A stretch of 14,371 bases of DNA. Origin: RBG-16-66-20 sp038040245. Lineage in GTDB: Bacteria > Pseudomonadota > Gammaproteobacteria > Burkholderiales > SG8-39. The notes under the pieces are model-generated. The model searched no databases. It worked only from the letters and a program-made list of their open reading frames with translations, and was not told where the DNA came from. Where the stretch lies: contig JBBPIU010000076.1 in assembly GCA_038040245.1 (NCBI GenBank), positions 1-14,371 on the forward strand. The letters run 5' to 3'. The stretch's first letter is position 1, and each line of letters begins with the position of its first letter. A program made the position numbers and the translations under genes. Shown here in pieces: positions 8,193 to 14,313 of this stretch.

Positions 8193-9278
8193 CTAGCCAA
8201 GCTTGAGTGGCGGCGTCACATCGCCGCATTGCGCGCGGTGGCGCAATGCATGATCCATCAGCACGCAGGCAAGCATGGCCTCCGCGATGGGGGTTGCACG
8301 GATGCCGACGCAAGGGTCGTGGCGGCCGGTGGTCTGGACCGTGGTTGCCGTGCCCTGGGCGTCGATCGTGCGCCGCGGCAGCCGGATGCTGGAGGTGGGC
8401 TTGAGCGCGATCGAGACCGTGACGTCCTGCCCGCTCGAGATGCCGCCGAGCACCCCGCCGTTGTTGTTCGACAGGAAGCCTTCCGGCGTCATCTCGTCGC
8501 CGTGCTCGCTGCCTTTCTGGGTGATCGAAGCGAAGCCGGCGCCGATTTCCACGCCCTTGACGGCGTTGATCGACATCATCGCGCCGGCAATGTCGGCATC
8601 CAGCCTGCCGTACACCGGTTCGCCCCAGCCCACCGGGACCTTCTCGGCCACCACGTTGACCCGCGCGCCGCAGGAATCGCCGCTTTCGCGCAGTTGGTCC
8701 ATGAACTTTTCAAGTTCTTCCAATCTTGAAATGTCTGGTGCGAAGAATGGGTTGGCTTGTACGTCTTGCCAGGCTTTGAATTTAATTTCCAAAGGACCAA
8801 GCTGAGCCAAATACCCACGGATTTGCACTCCGTATCTCTGCGCCAGCCACTTCTTCGCGATCGCGCCCGCGGCGACGCGGATCACGGTTTCACGCGCCGA
8901 CGCGCGCCCGCCGCCGCGCGCGTCGCGGATGCCGTATTTCTGCCAGTAGGTGTAGTCCGCGTGCCCGGGACGGAACTTCTCCGCGATCGTGGAGTAGTCC
9001 TTCGAGCGCTGGTCCTCGTTGCGGATCAGGAAGCCGATCGCCGTGCCGGTGGTCTTGCCCTCAAAGAGGCCCGAAAGGATCTCCACCGTGTCCGTCTCGC
9101 GGCGCTGCGTGACGTGGCGCGAGCTGCCGGGTTTCCGGCGGTCCAGTTCCTTCTGCAGGTCGGCCGCCGACAGCGCCATCCCCGGCGGGCAGCCGTCCAC
9201 CACGCCGCCGTACGCCGGGCCATGCGATTCGCCGAACGAGGTGACGCAGTAAAGCGTGCCGAAGCTGTTGCCGGACAT
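8193..9278 (-). CDS. aroC: Chorismate synthase
   Basis: AroC converts 5-enolpyruvylshikimate 3-phosphate to chorismate using reduced FMN, the last shikimate-pathway step. The 361 residues are full length. Signatures: SFGESHGPAYGGVVDGCPPG (about 14-33), RRKPGSS, RNEDQRSKDY, RPGHADYTYWQKYGIRD with RGGGRASARETV, the NNNGGVLGGISSGQ region, and RHDPCVGIRATPIAEAM near the C-terminus. The ATG is at 9278; no strong Shine-Dalgarno is seen. It is divergent from the small lipoprotein gene, with only 22 bp between start codons. It heads the minus-strand block, and hfq may share its transcript or have a promoter in the 60-bp gap. Confidence 0.97.
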   Translation of the reverse strand: MSGNSFGTLYCVTSFGESHGPAYGGVVDGCPPGMALSAADLQKELDRRKPGSSRHVTQRRETDTVEILSGLFEGKTTGTAIGFLIRNEDQRSKDYSTIAEKFRPGHADYTYWQKYGIRDARGGGRASARETVIRVAAGAIAKKWLAQRYGVQIRGYLAQLGPLEIKFKAWQDVQANPFFAPDISRLEELEKFMDQLRESGDSCGARVNVVAEKVPVGWGEPVYGRLDADIAGAMMSINAVKGVEIGAGFASITQKGSEHGDEMTPEGFLSNNNGGVLGGISSGQDVTVSIALKPTSSIRLPRRTIDAQGTATTVQTTGRHDPCVGIRATPIAEAMLACVLMDHALRHRAQCGDVTPPLKLG

Positions 9279-9300
9279 GAGAAAAGCTTAGCATAGGGGT

Positions 9301-9681
9301 ATGAGAACACTGGGTTTTTGGGTGCTTCTGCTGGCGCTCGCCGGATGCGCCACGGTCGAGCGTCCGAAGCCCCTCACCGGCGCGGATGTCGTCTCTCTCG
9401 CGAAGACCGGCAAGACCGCGCCCGAGATCATTGCGGAGCTCAAGCGCACCGACACCGTCCTCCCGCTCCAGGCCTCCGATTTCCTCAAGCTGCACGAAGC
9501 CGGCGTTCCCGCCGAGGTGCTCGACTACCTGCAGCGCGCGCAGATCGACGAAATCCGCTGGCGCGACCGCCACTCGCAGATGTACTGGTACGGCCCCGGC
9601 TTCGGGCCCCATTTCGGCTGGGGTCCCTGCCCCTGGCCGGGACGCATGCGCCCCTATCGCGGCGGACCCTGGGGCTGCTAG
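9301..9681 (+). CDS. Small putative lipoprotein, function unknown
   Basis: The product is 126 residues with a lipoprotein signal peptide. After MRT comes a hydrophobic stretch (LGFWVLLLA) and the lipobox LAGC, with lipidated Cys at position 16. Next is an all-helical segment at about 25-76 (LTGADVVSLAKTGKTAPEII and DFLKLHEAGVPAEVLDYL). It looks like two copies of a short helix pattern, each ending in a Gly turn followed by a helix (GKTAPEII, GVPAEVLDYL). The C-terminus is rich in Trp, Tyr, Gly and Pro (YWYGPGFGPHFGWGPCPWPG). An SD-like AGGGG lies only one base from the ATG, so translation may be weak. Its stop interlocks with the converging amidohydrolase stop at CTAG. I do not recognise a named family beyond this lipoprotein type. 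Confidence 0.8.
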   Translation: MRTLGFWVLLLALAGCATVERPKPLTGADVVSLAKTGKTAPEIIAELKRTDTVLPLQASDFLKLHEAGVPAEVLDYLQRAQIDEIRWRDRHSQMYWYGPGFGPHFGWGPCPWPGRMRPYRGGPWGC

Positions 9682-10937
9682 CCTGCCTCGAAGAACGGCC
9701 GCGTTTCGAACACGCTTTTTGCAAGCGCCTTGCCGTTCGAGCGCAGGTGGCGCTTGAGGACGAAGTCGAAGAGCAGCGGGTTGTGAGAACGGATTTCCTT
9801 GAGCACCGGCGCCGCTGATGCCTGCACCAGTCCGAGGGAGACCAGGTAGGCCACCGAAAAAAGCGGCATCACGCCCGGCAGCGGGTAGTCGGAGCCGTTC
9901 AGCAGCCGCGGGTGCCAGTCCTCGCGCTCGATGACTTTGGCGAGCGCCGGGCCGGCGCGGTTCACCTGCGTCATGGCGGAAATGTCACCGAACAGGGTTT
10001 TCTCGTATTTGTTGCTTTCCATTAACCGCGTGAAAAGCAGAAAGCTATCCAGGTAAGGACCATTCTCTCCCTTGTCCAGGTCCCGATCCTGGCCCATCGA
10101 GGCGCAATGCGCGACCACGACGCGCATGCCGGCGTCCAGCGCGCGCCGCAGGCGCAGCGGATTGCCGAACTCCTGGATATCGTTGCCGAGCACCGCGCGC
10201 TCCAGGCCGGCGTGCGAGATGAGCGGAATGTCGAGGCGCGCCGCGGCCTCGTAGAACCTGTCGCAGAGCGCAGAGGCGGGATCCATGCCCATCGCGGCGG
10301 GCAGCCACTTCACCGCCCGCGCGCCGTCGCGCTTCGCCTCTTCCAGCGCCACCACGCAATCCGCGCGGTAGGGATGGATGGAAGCGACCCACTCGAAGTA
10401 GCGAGGGTTCTCGCGCGCCGTCTCGCGCGCGTAGCCGTCCGGGACGTAGAAACCGGTGACCGCGTCCTGGCGCTTGCCGTCTTCGCCGTAAGCACGGTCG
10501 AACGCGAACAACAGGAGCTTCACGCCGCGGCGCATGCCGCCGAGCAGGTTGAGCATGCGCCGCACGTAGGCGCGGTCCACGCTTCCCCCCGGCACGTCGT
10601 ACGCGCAGCCCGCGTTGAGGAAAAAGAGCCGCCGCGCATAGTTCGCGGGGTTCAGCACGCTTTCCATGTTCGGATTGATGGTGATGCCGCTGGAAGAATC
10701 GCCGGTGCCGACGAGGTGCGCGTGGCAATCCCAGACGCGTTCCGGGTCGAGGCCCTCCCAGGCCGCTCTGACCAGTTCATGTCCGGCGATCGCCGGCGGC
10801 AGGCCGGCGCGGCAGGGATTCCAGAAGCCCTGCTCCGGCCAGAACATGGAGCCCGTTCCGGGCAAAAAGCGCCAGGCCGCGAACGCGGCTGCGCCGGCGA
10901 GCGCGGAACCGCCGAGAAAAAGACTGCGTCTTTTCAG
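9678..10937 (-). CDS. Amidohydrolase 2-family protein with probable Tat signal
   Basis: A metal-dependent TIM-barrel hydrolase (PF04909-like); the substrate cannot be inferred. Numbering from the in-frame TTG at 10865: WDCHAHL gives the metal pair H48/H50, AVKW has K186, ISHAGLE has H218, VAHCASMG has H253, and NGSDYP has the catalytic-type D326. No ATG, GTG or TTG lies upstream of 10865, yet the upstream frame is open. It encodes KRRSLFLGGSALAG plus AAAFAAW, a twin-arginine signal peptide leading into the protein. I therefore place the start at CTG 10937, giving 419 residues and periplasmic export. A shorter cytoplasmic form from TTG 10865 or ATG 10847 is the alternative. The signal sequence begins 8 bp after the CBS gene stop, so the two genes look like an operon. 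The stop overlaps the lipoprotein stop. Confidence 0.8.
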   Translation of the reverse strand: MKRRSLFLGGSALAGAAAFAAWRFLPGTGSMFWPEQGFWNPCRAGLPPAIAGHELVRAAWEGLDPERVWDCHAHLVGTGDSSSGITINPNMESVLNPANYARRLFFLNAGCAYDVPGGSVDRAYVRRMLNLLGGMRRGVKLLLFAFDRAYGEDGKRQDAVTGFYVPDGYARETARENPRYFEWVASIHPYRADCVVALEEAKRDGARAVKWLPAAMGMDPASALCDRFYEAAARLDIPLISHAGLERAVLGNDIQEFGNPLRLRRALDAGMRVVVAHCASMGQDRDLDKGENGPYLDSFLLFTRLMESNKYEKTLFGDISAMTQVNRAGPALAKVIEREDWHPRLLNGSDYPLPGVMPLFSVAYLVSLGLVQASAAPVLKEIRSHNPLLFDFVLKRHLRSNGKALAKSVFETRPFFEAG

Positions 10938-10944
10938 AAAATCT

Positions 10945-11379
10945 TCAGGCCGGCCAGTTCTTGATGTAGCCCTTGAGCATCTTGTTCTCGAAATCCTGCT
11001 CTTCGAGAACCGCCTTGGCCACGTCGCGGAAGGAAATGACGCCGAGCAGTTTACCGTCCTGCATCACCGGCAGGTAACGTGCGCCGGTATCCAGCATGGT
11101 GCGGCGCAGGTCGTTGACTTCCATATCGGGTGTCGCCGTCACCGGGTCGCGCACCATGATCTCGCTTACCTTGACGTCGCCCAGCGTGCCGCCGCGTTTC
11201 GCCAGCGCCGCGAGCAGTTCGTGAAAAGTCAGCATGCCGGACATGCGCCCCTGGTCCAGCACCACCAGCGAGCCCAGGTTCTGCTCGGCCATGGTCTTGA
11301 CCGCATCGGCCACCCGGCCTCCCGGTTCGGCCGTGATCAGCCGGTTGCCTTTGACGCGCAGGATCTCTTTGACTTGCAT
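10945..11379 (-). CDS. CBS-domain pair protein
   Basis: A 144-residue cytoplasmic protein made almost entirely of two CBS motifs that fold together as a Bateman module, usually binding adenine nucleotides. CBS1 covers about 1-60 (VKEILRVKGNRLITAEPGGR, LGSLVVLDQGRMSGMLTFHEL). CBS2 covers about 70-130 (KVSEIMVRDPVTATPDMEV, ARYLPVMQDGKLLGVISFRDV). The tail is FENKMLKGYIKNWPA. The ATG at 11379 starts at the usual place (MQVKEILR). Its upstream region is lost, because the N gap begins 2 bp away. The open frame into the gap is not a fusion. The amidohydrolase gene follows closely. The partner or regulated target is unknown. Confidence 0.9.
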   Translation of the reverse strand: MQVKEILRVKGNRLITAEPGGRVADAVKTMAEQNLGSLVVLDQGRMSGMLTFHELLAALAKRGGTLGDVKVSEIMVRDPVTATPDMEVNDLRRTMLDTGARYLPVMQDGKLLGVISFRDVAKAVLEEQDFENKMLKGYIKNWPA

Positions 11380-11381
11380 GG

Positions 11382-11481
11382 NNNNNNNNNNNNNNNNNNN
11401 NNNNNNNNNNNNNNNNNNNNNNNNNNNNNNNNNNNNNNNNNNNNNNNNNNNNNNNNNNNNNNNNNNNNNNNNNNNNNNNNN
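11382..11481. other. Assembly gap: 100 N
   Basis: A run of exactly 100 N, the usual scaffolding placeholder, so the true distance is unknown. It hides the C-terminus of the sulfatase and the upstream region of the CBS gene. Open frames that cross it are artefacts. Confidence 0.99.
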
Positions 11482-12818
11482 AGCTTCTCGCGCACCGGCG
11501 CGTGCGCGCGGCTCGCGATCAGGTTCTTCAGTTCCCAGGGATCCTTCTCCAGGTCGTAGAGCTCGTCCAGCTCGCCCGCCTTGCCACGGTTGACCCAGTG
11601 GATCAGCTTGTAGCGGTCGGTGCGCACCGCCTTGTAGCTCATACCGACCAACCAGGGATAGGCCTGCTCCGCCCAATACTCGGCGAGGAACGACTTTCGC
11701 CAAGGTTTCTTATTTTTATCAAGAAGCCCTTTTAATGACTTCCCCTGGATCTGCGGCCCAGGTTTGCCACCCGCAAGCTCAATCAGGGTCGGCGCGATGT
11801 CCTGGCAGATGACCAGATCTTTTTTCCTCGACCCTGCTTTCACCAGTCTTGGAAAGCGGACCAGGAACGGCGAGCGAATCCCCTCCTCGTAGGCGAAGCG
11901 GCGCTCCGGCCCGAGGCCGTGTTCGCCGAAAAAGTAGCCGTTGTCGCCGAGAAAAATGATCACCGTGTTGTCGAGCTGCCCGGTGCGTTCGAGAGTCTCG
12001 AGGATCATGCCGACGCCCTCATCCACCGAAGCCATCATGCGAGCGCGCAGCCGGATCTCCTCCTGCGTGCCGGCATGAATCGAATCGAGCAGCTTGCGCG
12101 CACCCTCCTCGCTGCGCAGCGCGAATACCTCTTGCCACGCCGGCTTCTGCTTCACCACTTCGTCGTAGCTCAGCATGTTCGGCGTCTTCGGGAAGACGGC
12201 GTTCACGTAGAGGTTCTTGTGGCGCTCTGCCGGGACATAGCCGCCCAGCTTGCCGAACACCACCGTGCCGTCGGCGGCCTGCTCCGCATCCGGGTGCACC
12301 GCCTTGTGCGCGAACAACAGTGAAAACGGCTTGCGGTGTTTCTTCTCCAGGAAATCCACCGCCAGCGTGTTCATGATGTCGGTGATGTAGCCCGTATGCT
12401 GCACGTACTTGCCGTCGTGGTTCAGCTTCGGATCGACGATGCGGCCGTGCCCGTCGCAGCTTACCCAGTAGTCGTAGCCCGGCCGCGGCATGCCGTCGTT
12501 GCCCATGTGCCACTTGCCGATGTGCGCGGTCTCGTAGCCGAGCTTCTGCAATTCGAGGTGGTAATTCGGCAGCCGGTGGCTCATCGCGTCGCGCGCCACG
12601 TTGTCGATGATGCCGTGCCGGCTCGCGTACTGCCCGGTCACGATCGAAGCGCGGTTCGGCGAGCAGATCGGCGTGGTGTGGAACGCGCGCTCGAACAGCG
12701 CCCCCTCATGCGCGATCCGGTCCGTATGCGGCGTCTTCATGTACGGGTGCCCGCCCGCGCCGAATTCGTCGTAGCGCAGGTCGTCGATCAGGATGACGAG
12801 GAAGTTGGGTTTTTTCAC
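11482..12818 (-). CDS. Sulfatase (formylglycine-type), C-terminus lost in gap
   Basis: A sulfatase-family hydrolase of the alkaline phosphatase superfamily with about 445 visible residues. Metal ligands sit in ILIDDLRYDEFG. The modification motif is CSPNRASIVTGQY, whose Cys would become formylglycine. HIGKWHMG carries the catalytic Lys/His, and FAHKAVHPDA and FLGDNGYFFGEHG complete the metal site. The C-terminal signature ELYDLEKDPWELKNL is present, so only a short tail is missing in the gap. The start is GTG 12818 (MKKPNFLVILIDD), which overlaps the stop of the upstream small gene (GTGA), a coupling signal. No signal peptide is seen from this start, implying a cytoplasmic enzyme unless the real start differs. 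No formylglycine-generating enzyme or anSME gene lies in the window. The substrate is not predictable. Confidence 0.92.
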
Positions 12819-13036
12819 GGCAGCGTATCGGGACCAGTCTTGTCCGCACTCATGTGGCAATTGGAGGATCGATCCTCGAGCAGTCGCGCGCGGGTCTGCT
12901 CCACGCACTCTGGCGTGAGCGGCGCAATCTTCTCCTGCGGCACCGCCACCAGCAGACGGCCGCGGCGCTCTAACCGCACGGCAACCGGGGCGGGCTCGAT
13001 CTCGATGCGGCCGTCGCGATCCATGGTTGTTTTCAT
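12815..13036 (-). CDS. Short VapB/AbrB-type antitoxin-like protein, apparently internally deleted
   Basis: A 73-residue product, MKTTMDRDGRIEIEPAPVAV and then RLERRGRLLVAVPQEKIAPL, TPECVEQTRARLLEDRS. The first six residues resemble the opening of SpoVT/AbrB-type VapB antitoxins (MKTTID.AGR). From DGRIEIEPAPV onward it resembles their C-terminal toxin-binding part (RDGRIEIEPAP...VAVP...PPLT...V..TRARL). The roughly 25 residues of the DNA-binding hairpin in between appear to be missing. The last 16 residues (NCHMSADKTGPDTLP) look unrelated. No PIN-domain toxin follows; instead the sulfatase starts on a GTGA overlap. I read it as a decayed antitoxin remnant or a repurposed leader gene. Resemblance is judged by eye. 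Confidence 0.55.
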   Translation of the reverse strand: MKTTMDRDGRIEIEPAPVAVRLERRGRLLVAVPQEKIAPLTPECVEQTRARLLEDRSSNCHMSADKTGPDTLP

Positions 13037-13231
13037 GATTTGAAAAGTACCATACCGGAGTCAATCAGCAGATCGAGACTGTAGCGGAAAATAGACAACA
13101 TGAAAAAAACGCCGCGATCCACCGCCGCCCCGCCTCCGACCCGCGTCGAGGCCATTTCCGCCCACCGCCAGGAGGATTTCACCCCCTGCGGCAGCGTGTC
13201 AACGCCGCATCTGCCGCGCCGTTTAGCAGCC
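13037..13231. other. Intergenic region between divergent genes
   Basis: A 195-bp gap between the antitoxin-like gene (minus) and the 13232 gene (plus). It is AT-rich near 13037-13110 and GC-rich afterwards. Open frames on both strands cross it, but none has recognisable protein character. Promoters for both flanking genes should lie here; I see no convincing -35/-10 pair. Confidence 0.6.
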
Positions 13232-13636
13232 ATGGAGATCCGCCTCACCCGTCGGCCCGGGCAAGCCGGCACGATGAAATATGTAAAGCGCTGCGCAGAG
13301 CGGCTCGTCTGCGTGCGCTACCGCTACGACCCGGAGAACGGGTGCCGCCATAAGACGGTCGAACTGATCGTGGAAACCGTGCCTTGGGAGTCCCGCGCCC
13401 GCCGCTCCCGGCGGCGCGATGAAGAAACGGTCGCAGTGCGCATCGGCTACCAGGAAAGCGACCTCCGTGAACGCGTCAAGCGGCTCGGGGCGATCTGGCG
13501 GCCACAGCAAAAGCTCTGGGAGTTGCGCTGGCTGGACGCCAAGCGCCTCGGCATCGCCGATCGGGCGCGCCCCCTTGATCCGACTGTCCGATCCAGCAGT
13601 AGACATCTGCCGGCATATCGCACGATCTACCAGTAG
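13232..13636 (+). CDS. Conserved hypothetical protein with DUF5710-like C-terminal motif
   Basis: A 134-residue basic protein. Its opening MEIRLTRRPGQAGT and the segment RLVCVRYRYDPENGCRHKTV then ELIVETVPWE match a conserved hypothetical family I recognise from proteobacterial accessory regions but cannot name. The C-terminal half (VAVRIGYQESDLRERVKRLG, then AIWRPQQKLWELRWLDAKRL) has the pattern v.v...e..l...vk.lGA.W.p..k.W.l, reminiscent of DUF5710-type modules found near nucleic-acid enzymes. The frame is open back to 13100, but family similarity begins at ATG 13232; the Shine-Dalgarno is poor. The tail after RLGIADR is low-similarity (SSSRHLPAYRTIYQ) and runs into the repeat cluster at 13622-13662, so the 3' end may have been altered by rearrangement. 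Confidence 0.7.
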   Translation: MEIRLTRRPGQAGTMKYVKRCAERLVCVRYRYDPENGCRHKTVELIVETVPWESRARRSRRRDEETVAVRIGYQESDLRERVKRLGAIWRPQQKLWELRWLDAKRLGIADRARPLDPTVRSSSRHLPAYRTIYQ

Positions 13637-13662
13637 ATCGTTGCATACAAATGTAGATCGTT
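13622..13662 (+). repeat. Three copies of a 9-bp element (one inverted, two direct)
   Basis: ACGATCTAC at 13622-13630 is the exact reverse complement of GTAGATCGT at 13633-13641. Together they form a 20-bp palindrome with a 2-bp centre. The element returns in direct orientation at 13653-13661; the direct copies share 10 bp (GTAGATCGTT) at a 20-bp period. The cluster overlaps the stop codon of the 13232 gene and sits 32 bp before the cassette junction. It could be an operator or recombinase-arm sites; a T-run typical of a terminator is missing. Confidence 0.7.
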
Positions 13663-13693
13663 CTAGCATCCCCCGCATGCAGGCTAATCAATA

Positions 13694-13706
13694 AGTTAGA
13701 ACTCAT
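13694..13706 (+). repeat. Left 13-bp inverted repeat / cassette entry junction (GTTAGAA core)
   Basis: AGTTAGAACTCAT is the perfect reverse complement of ATGAGTTCTAACT at 14219-14231. It contains GTTAGAA (13695-13701), six of seven matches to the integron core site GTTRRRY. The expected crossover is after G13695. The coding start follows immediately at 13707. The bases before it (CTAATCAATAAG) resemble the end of class 1 attI (CTAAAACAAAG), but other attI parts are not demonstrated. In a circular cassette this sequence would close the R box of the attC. Confidence 0.75.
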
Positions 13707-14307
13707 ATGCCCGACCCTACCGCAGAAGAAATGGCACCGATCTTTCGGGCGTATGGCCATGCGGTCTACACGTGCCACCTTCTTGAGGATGCACTGGGTC
13801 TGCTTTTAAGTGTCATTGACGAAGAACGTCGTCGCCAAAATCTTCCACCGAGACCATCACCAATTGACCCACGTTCGCAAAAGACCATAGGGGTTCTTTT
13901 TGCCGAGGTGCGCGCGATTGAATACCTCACTGCACCAGAAATTAAGCAGATTCAAGATGCAGCACGAGTTAGAAACCTCCTCATCCACTCATATTGGGAC
14001 GAACGAAAATTGCAGGCAATGCTCACCCCCACCGGCCGCGCGTGGATAGTGGAAGATTTAGAAAAGAAACGGATCCAGCTTCGAGACGCAGACCGTCTTG
14101 TAACCAAATTCGTAAATAGCTACCTGGCAAGATATGGTGTGTCTGTTGAATCATTGTCCGCTCACGTTTTTGACGAATATGTTCCCGACGACGGGCCTCC
14201 AGATGCAGTTCTTCATTAATGAGTTCTAACTACCCGCTGCACGGGACTGGCCGGAGCGGTCTTCGTGTATTCAATCATCGCGCTCGGCCAGCCCGTGAGC
14301 GCGAACG
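13696..14307 (+). mobile_element. Integron gene cassette, about 612 bp
   Basis: A single promoterless gene packed between an integron-type core junction (G13695/T13696) and an attC site ending at G14307/T14308. The gene begins 11 bp after the left crossover and its stop abuts the attC R'' box, the standard cassette layout. Base composition is visibly more AT-rich than the rest of the window, in line with transfer. No intI is present in the visible flanks, so this is a lone cassette or the first unit of an array that continues past the right edge. Confidence 0.75.
13707..14219 (+). CDS. HEPN-like cassette protein with RX4HXY motif (putative toxin/RNase)
   Basis: A 170-residue, mostly helical cytoplasmic protein without signal or TM segments. 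An N-terminal amphipathic helix (about 6-38, PIFRAYGHAVYTCHLLEDAL) is followed by a Pro-rich linker. A second helical part (60-86) leads to RNLLIHSYWDE at 89-99. This is RX4HXY (R89, H94, Y96), the signature of HEPN RNases such as HepT, in which R and H form the active site and the Tyr is the AMPylation target. No MNT nucleotidyltransferase antitoxin gene is visible next to it. ATG 13707 directly follows the integron core and has no clear Shine-Dalgarno; ATG 13731 (preceded by AGAAGAA) is an alternative. Codon use is less GC-biased than neighbours. The HEPN call rests on one motif and helical pattern; other RNxxxH helical families remain possible. Confidence 0.6.
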   Translation: MPDPTAEEMAPIFRAYGHAVYTCHLLEDALGLLLSVIDEERRRQNLPPRPSPIDPRSQKTIGVLFAEVRAIEYLTAPEIKQIQDAARVRNLLIHSYWDERKLQAMLTPTGRAWIVEDLEKKRIQLRDADRLVTKFVNSYLARYGVSVESLSAHVFDEYVPDDGPPDAVLH

Positions 14308-14313
14308 TTCGGC
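14224..14313 (+). other. attC recombination site
   Basis: A roughly 90-bp imperfect palindrome. R'' is TTCTAAC (14224-14230). R' at the right edge begins G14307 TT; its full pairing partner GTTAGAA is at the cassette's left end. The arms pair as CGCT (14235-14238)/AGCG (14298-14301), CACGGG (14240-14245)/CCCGTG (14292-14297), CTGGCC (14247-14252)/GGCCAG (14286-14291) and GAGCG (14254-14258)/CGCTC (14281-14285). Single bases G14239, A14246 and G14253 stay unpaired, all on the 5' arm. TACC (14231-14234) faces CGAAC as the unpaired central spacer. The loop is 14259-14280. Extrahelical bases plus a central spacer are the structural hallmarks of attC. Confidence 0.8.

Noticed and set aside
8134..8313. 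N-terminal extension of Hfq to 139 residues
   Set aside because: The extra residues overlap aroC, have no Hfq similarity, and a good Shine-Dalgarno precedes ATG 8133.
11337..13064. A sulfatase-CBS fusion read through the N gap
   Set aside because: The frame continues only because N codons are not stops; the CBS protein has its own start at 11379 in another frame, and the gap length is a placeholder.
13033..13272. Minus-strand 79-codon frame whose stop overlaps the antitoxin-like start (ATGA)
   Set aside because: The overlap is tempting, but the translation is Arg/Gly-rich without recognisable domain and overlaps the conserved start of the 13232 gene. Kept only as intergenic.
13680..13701. 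A full attI site upstream of the cassette
   Set aside because: Only the last bases resemble attI1. No integrase gene and no demonstrable arm sites, so it is reported only as a core junction.
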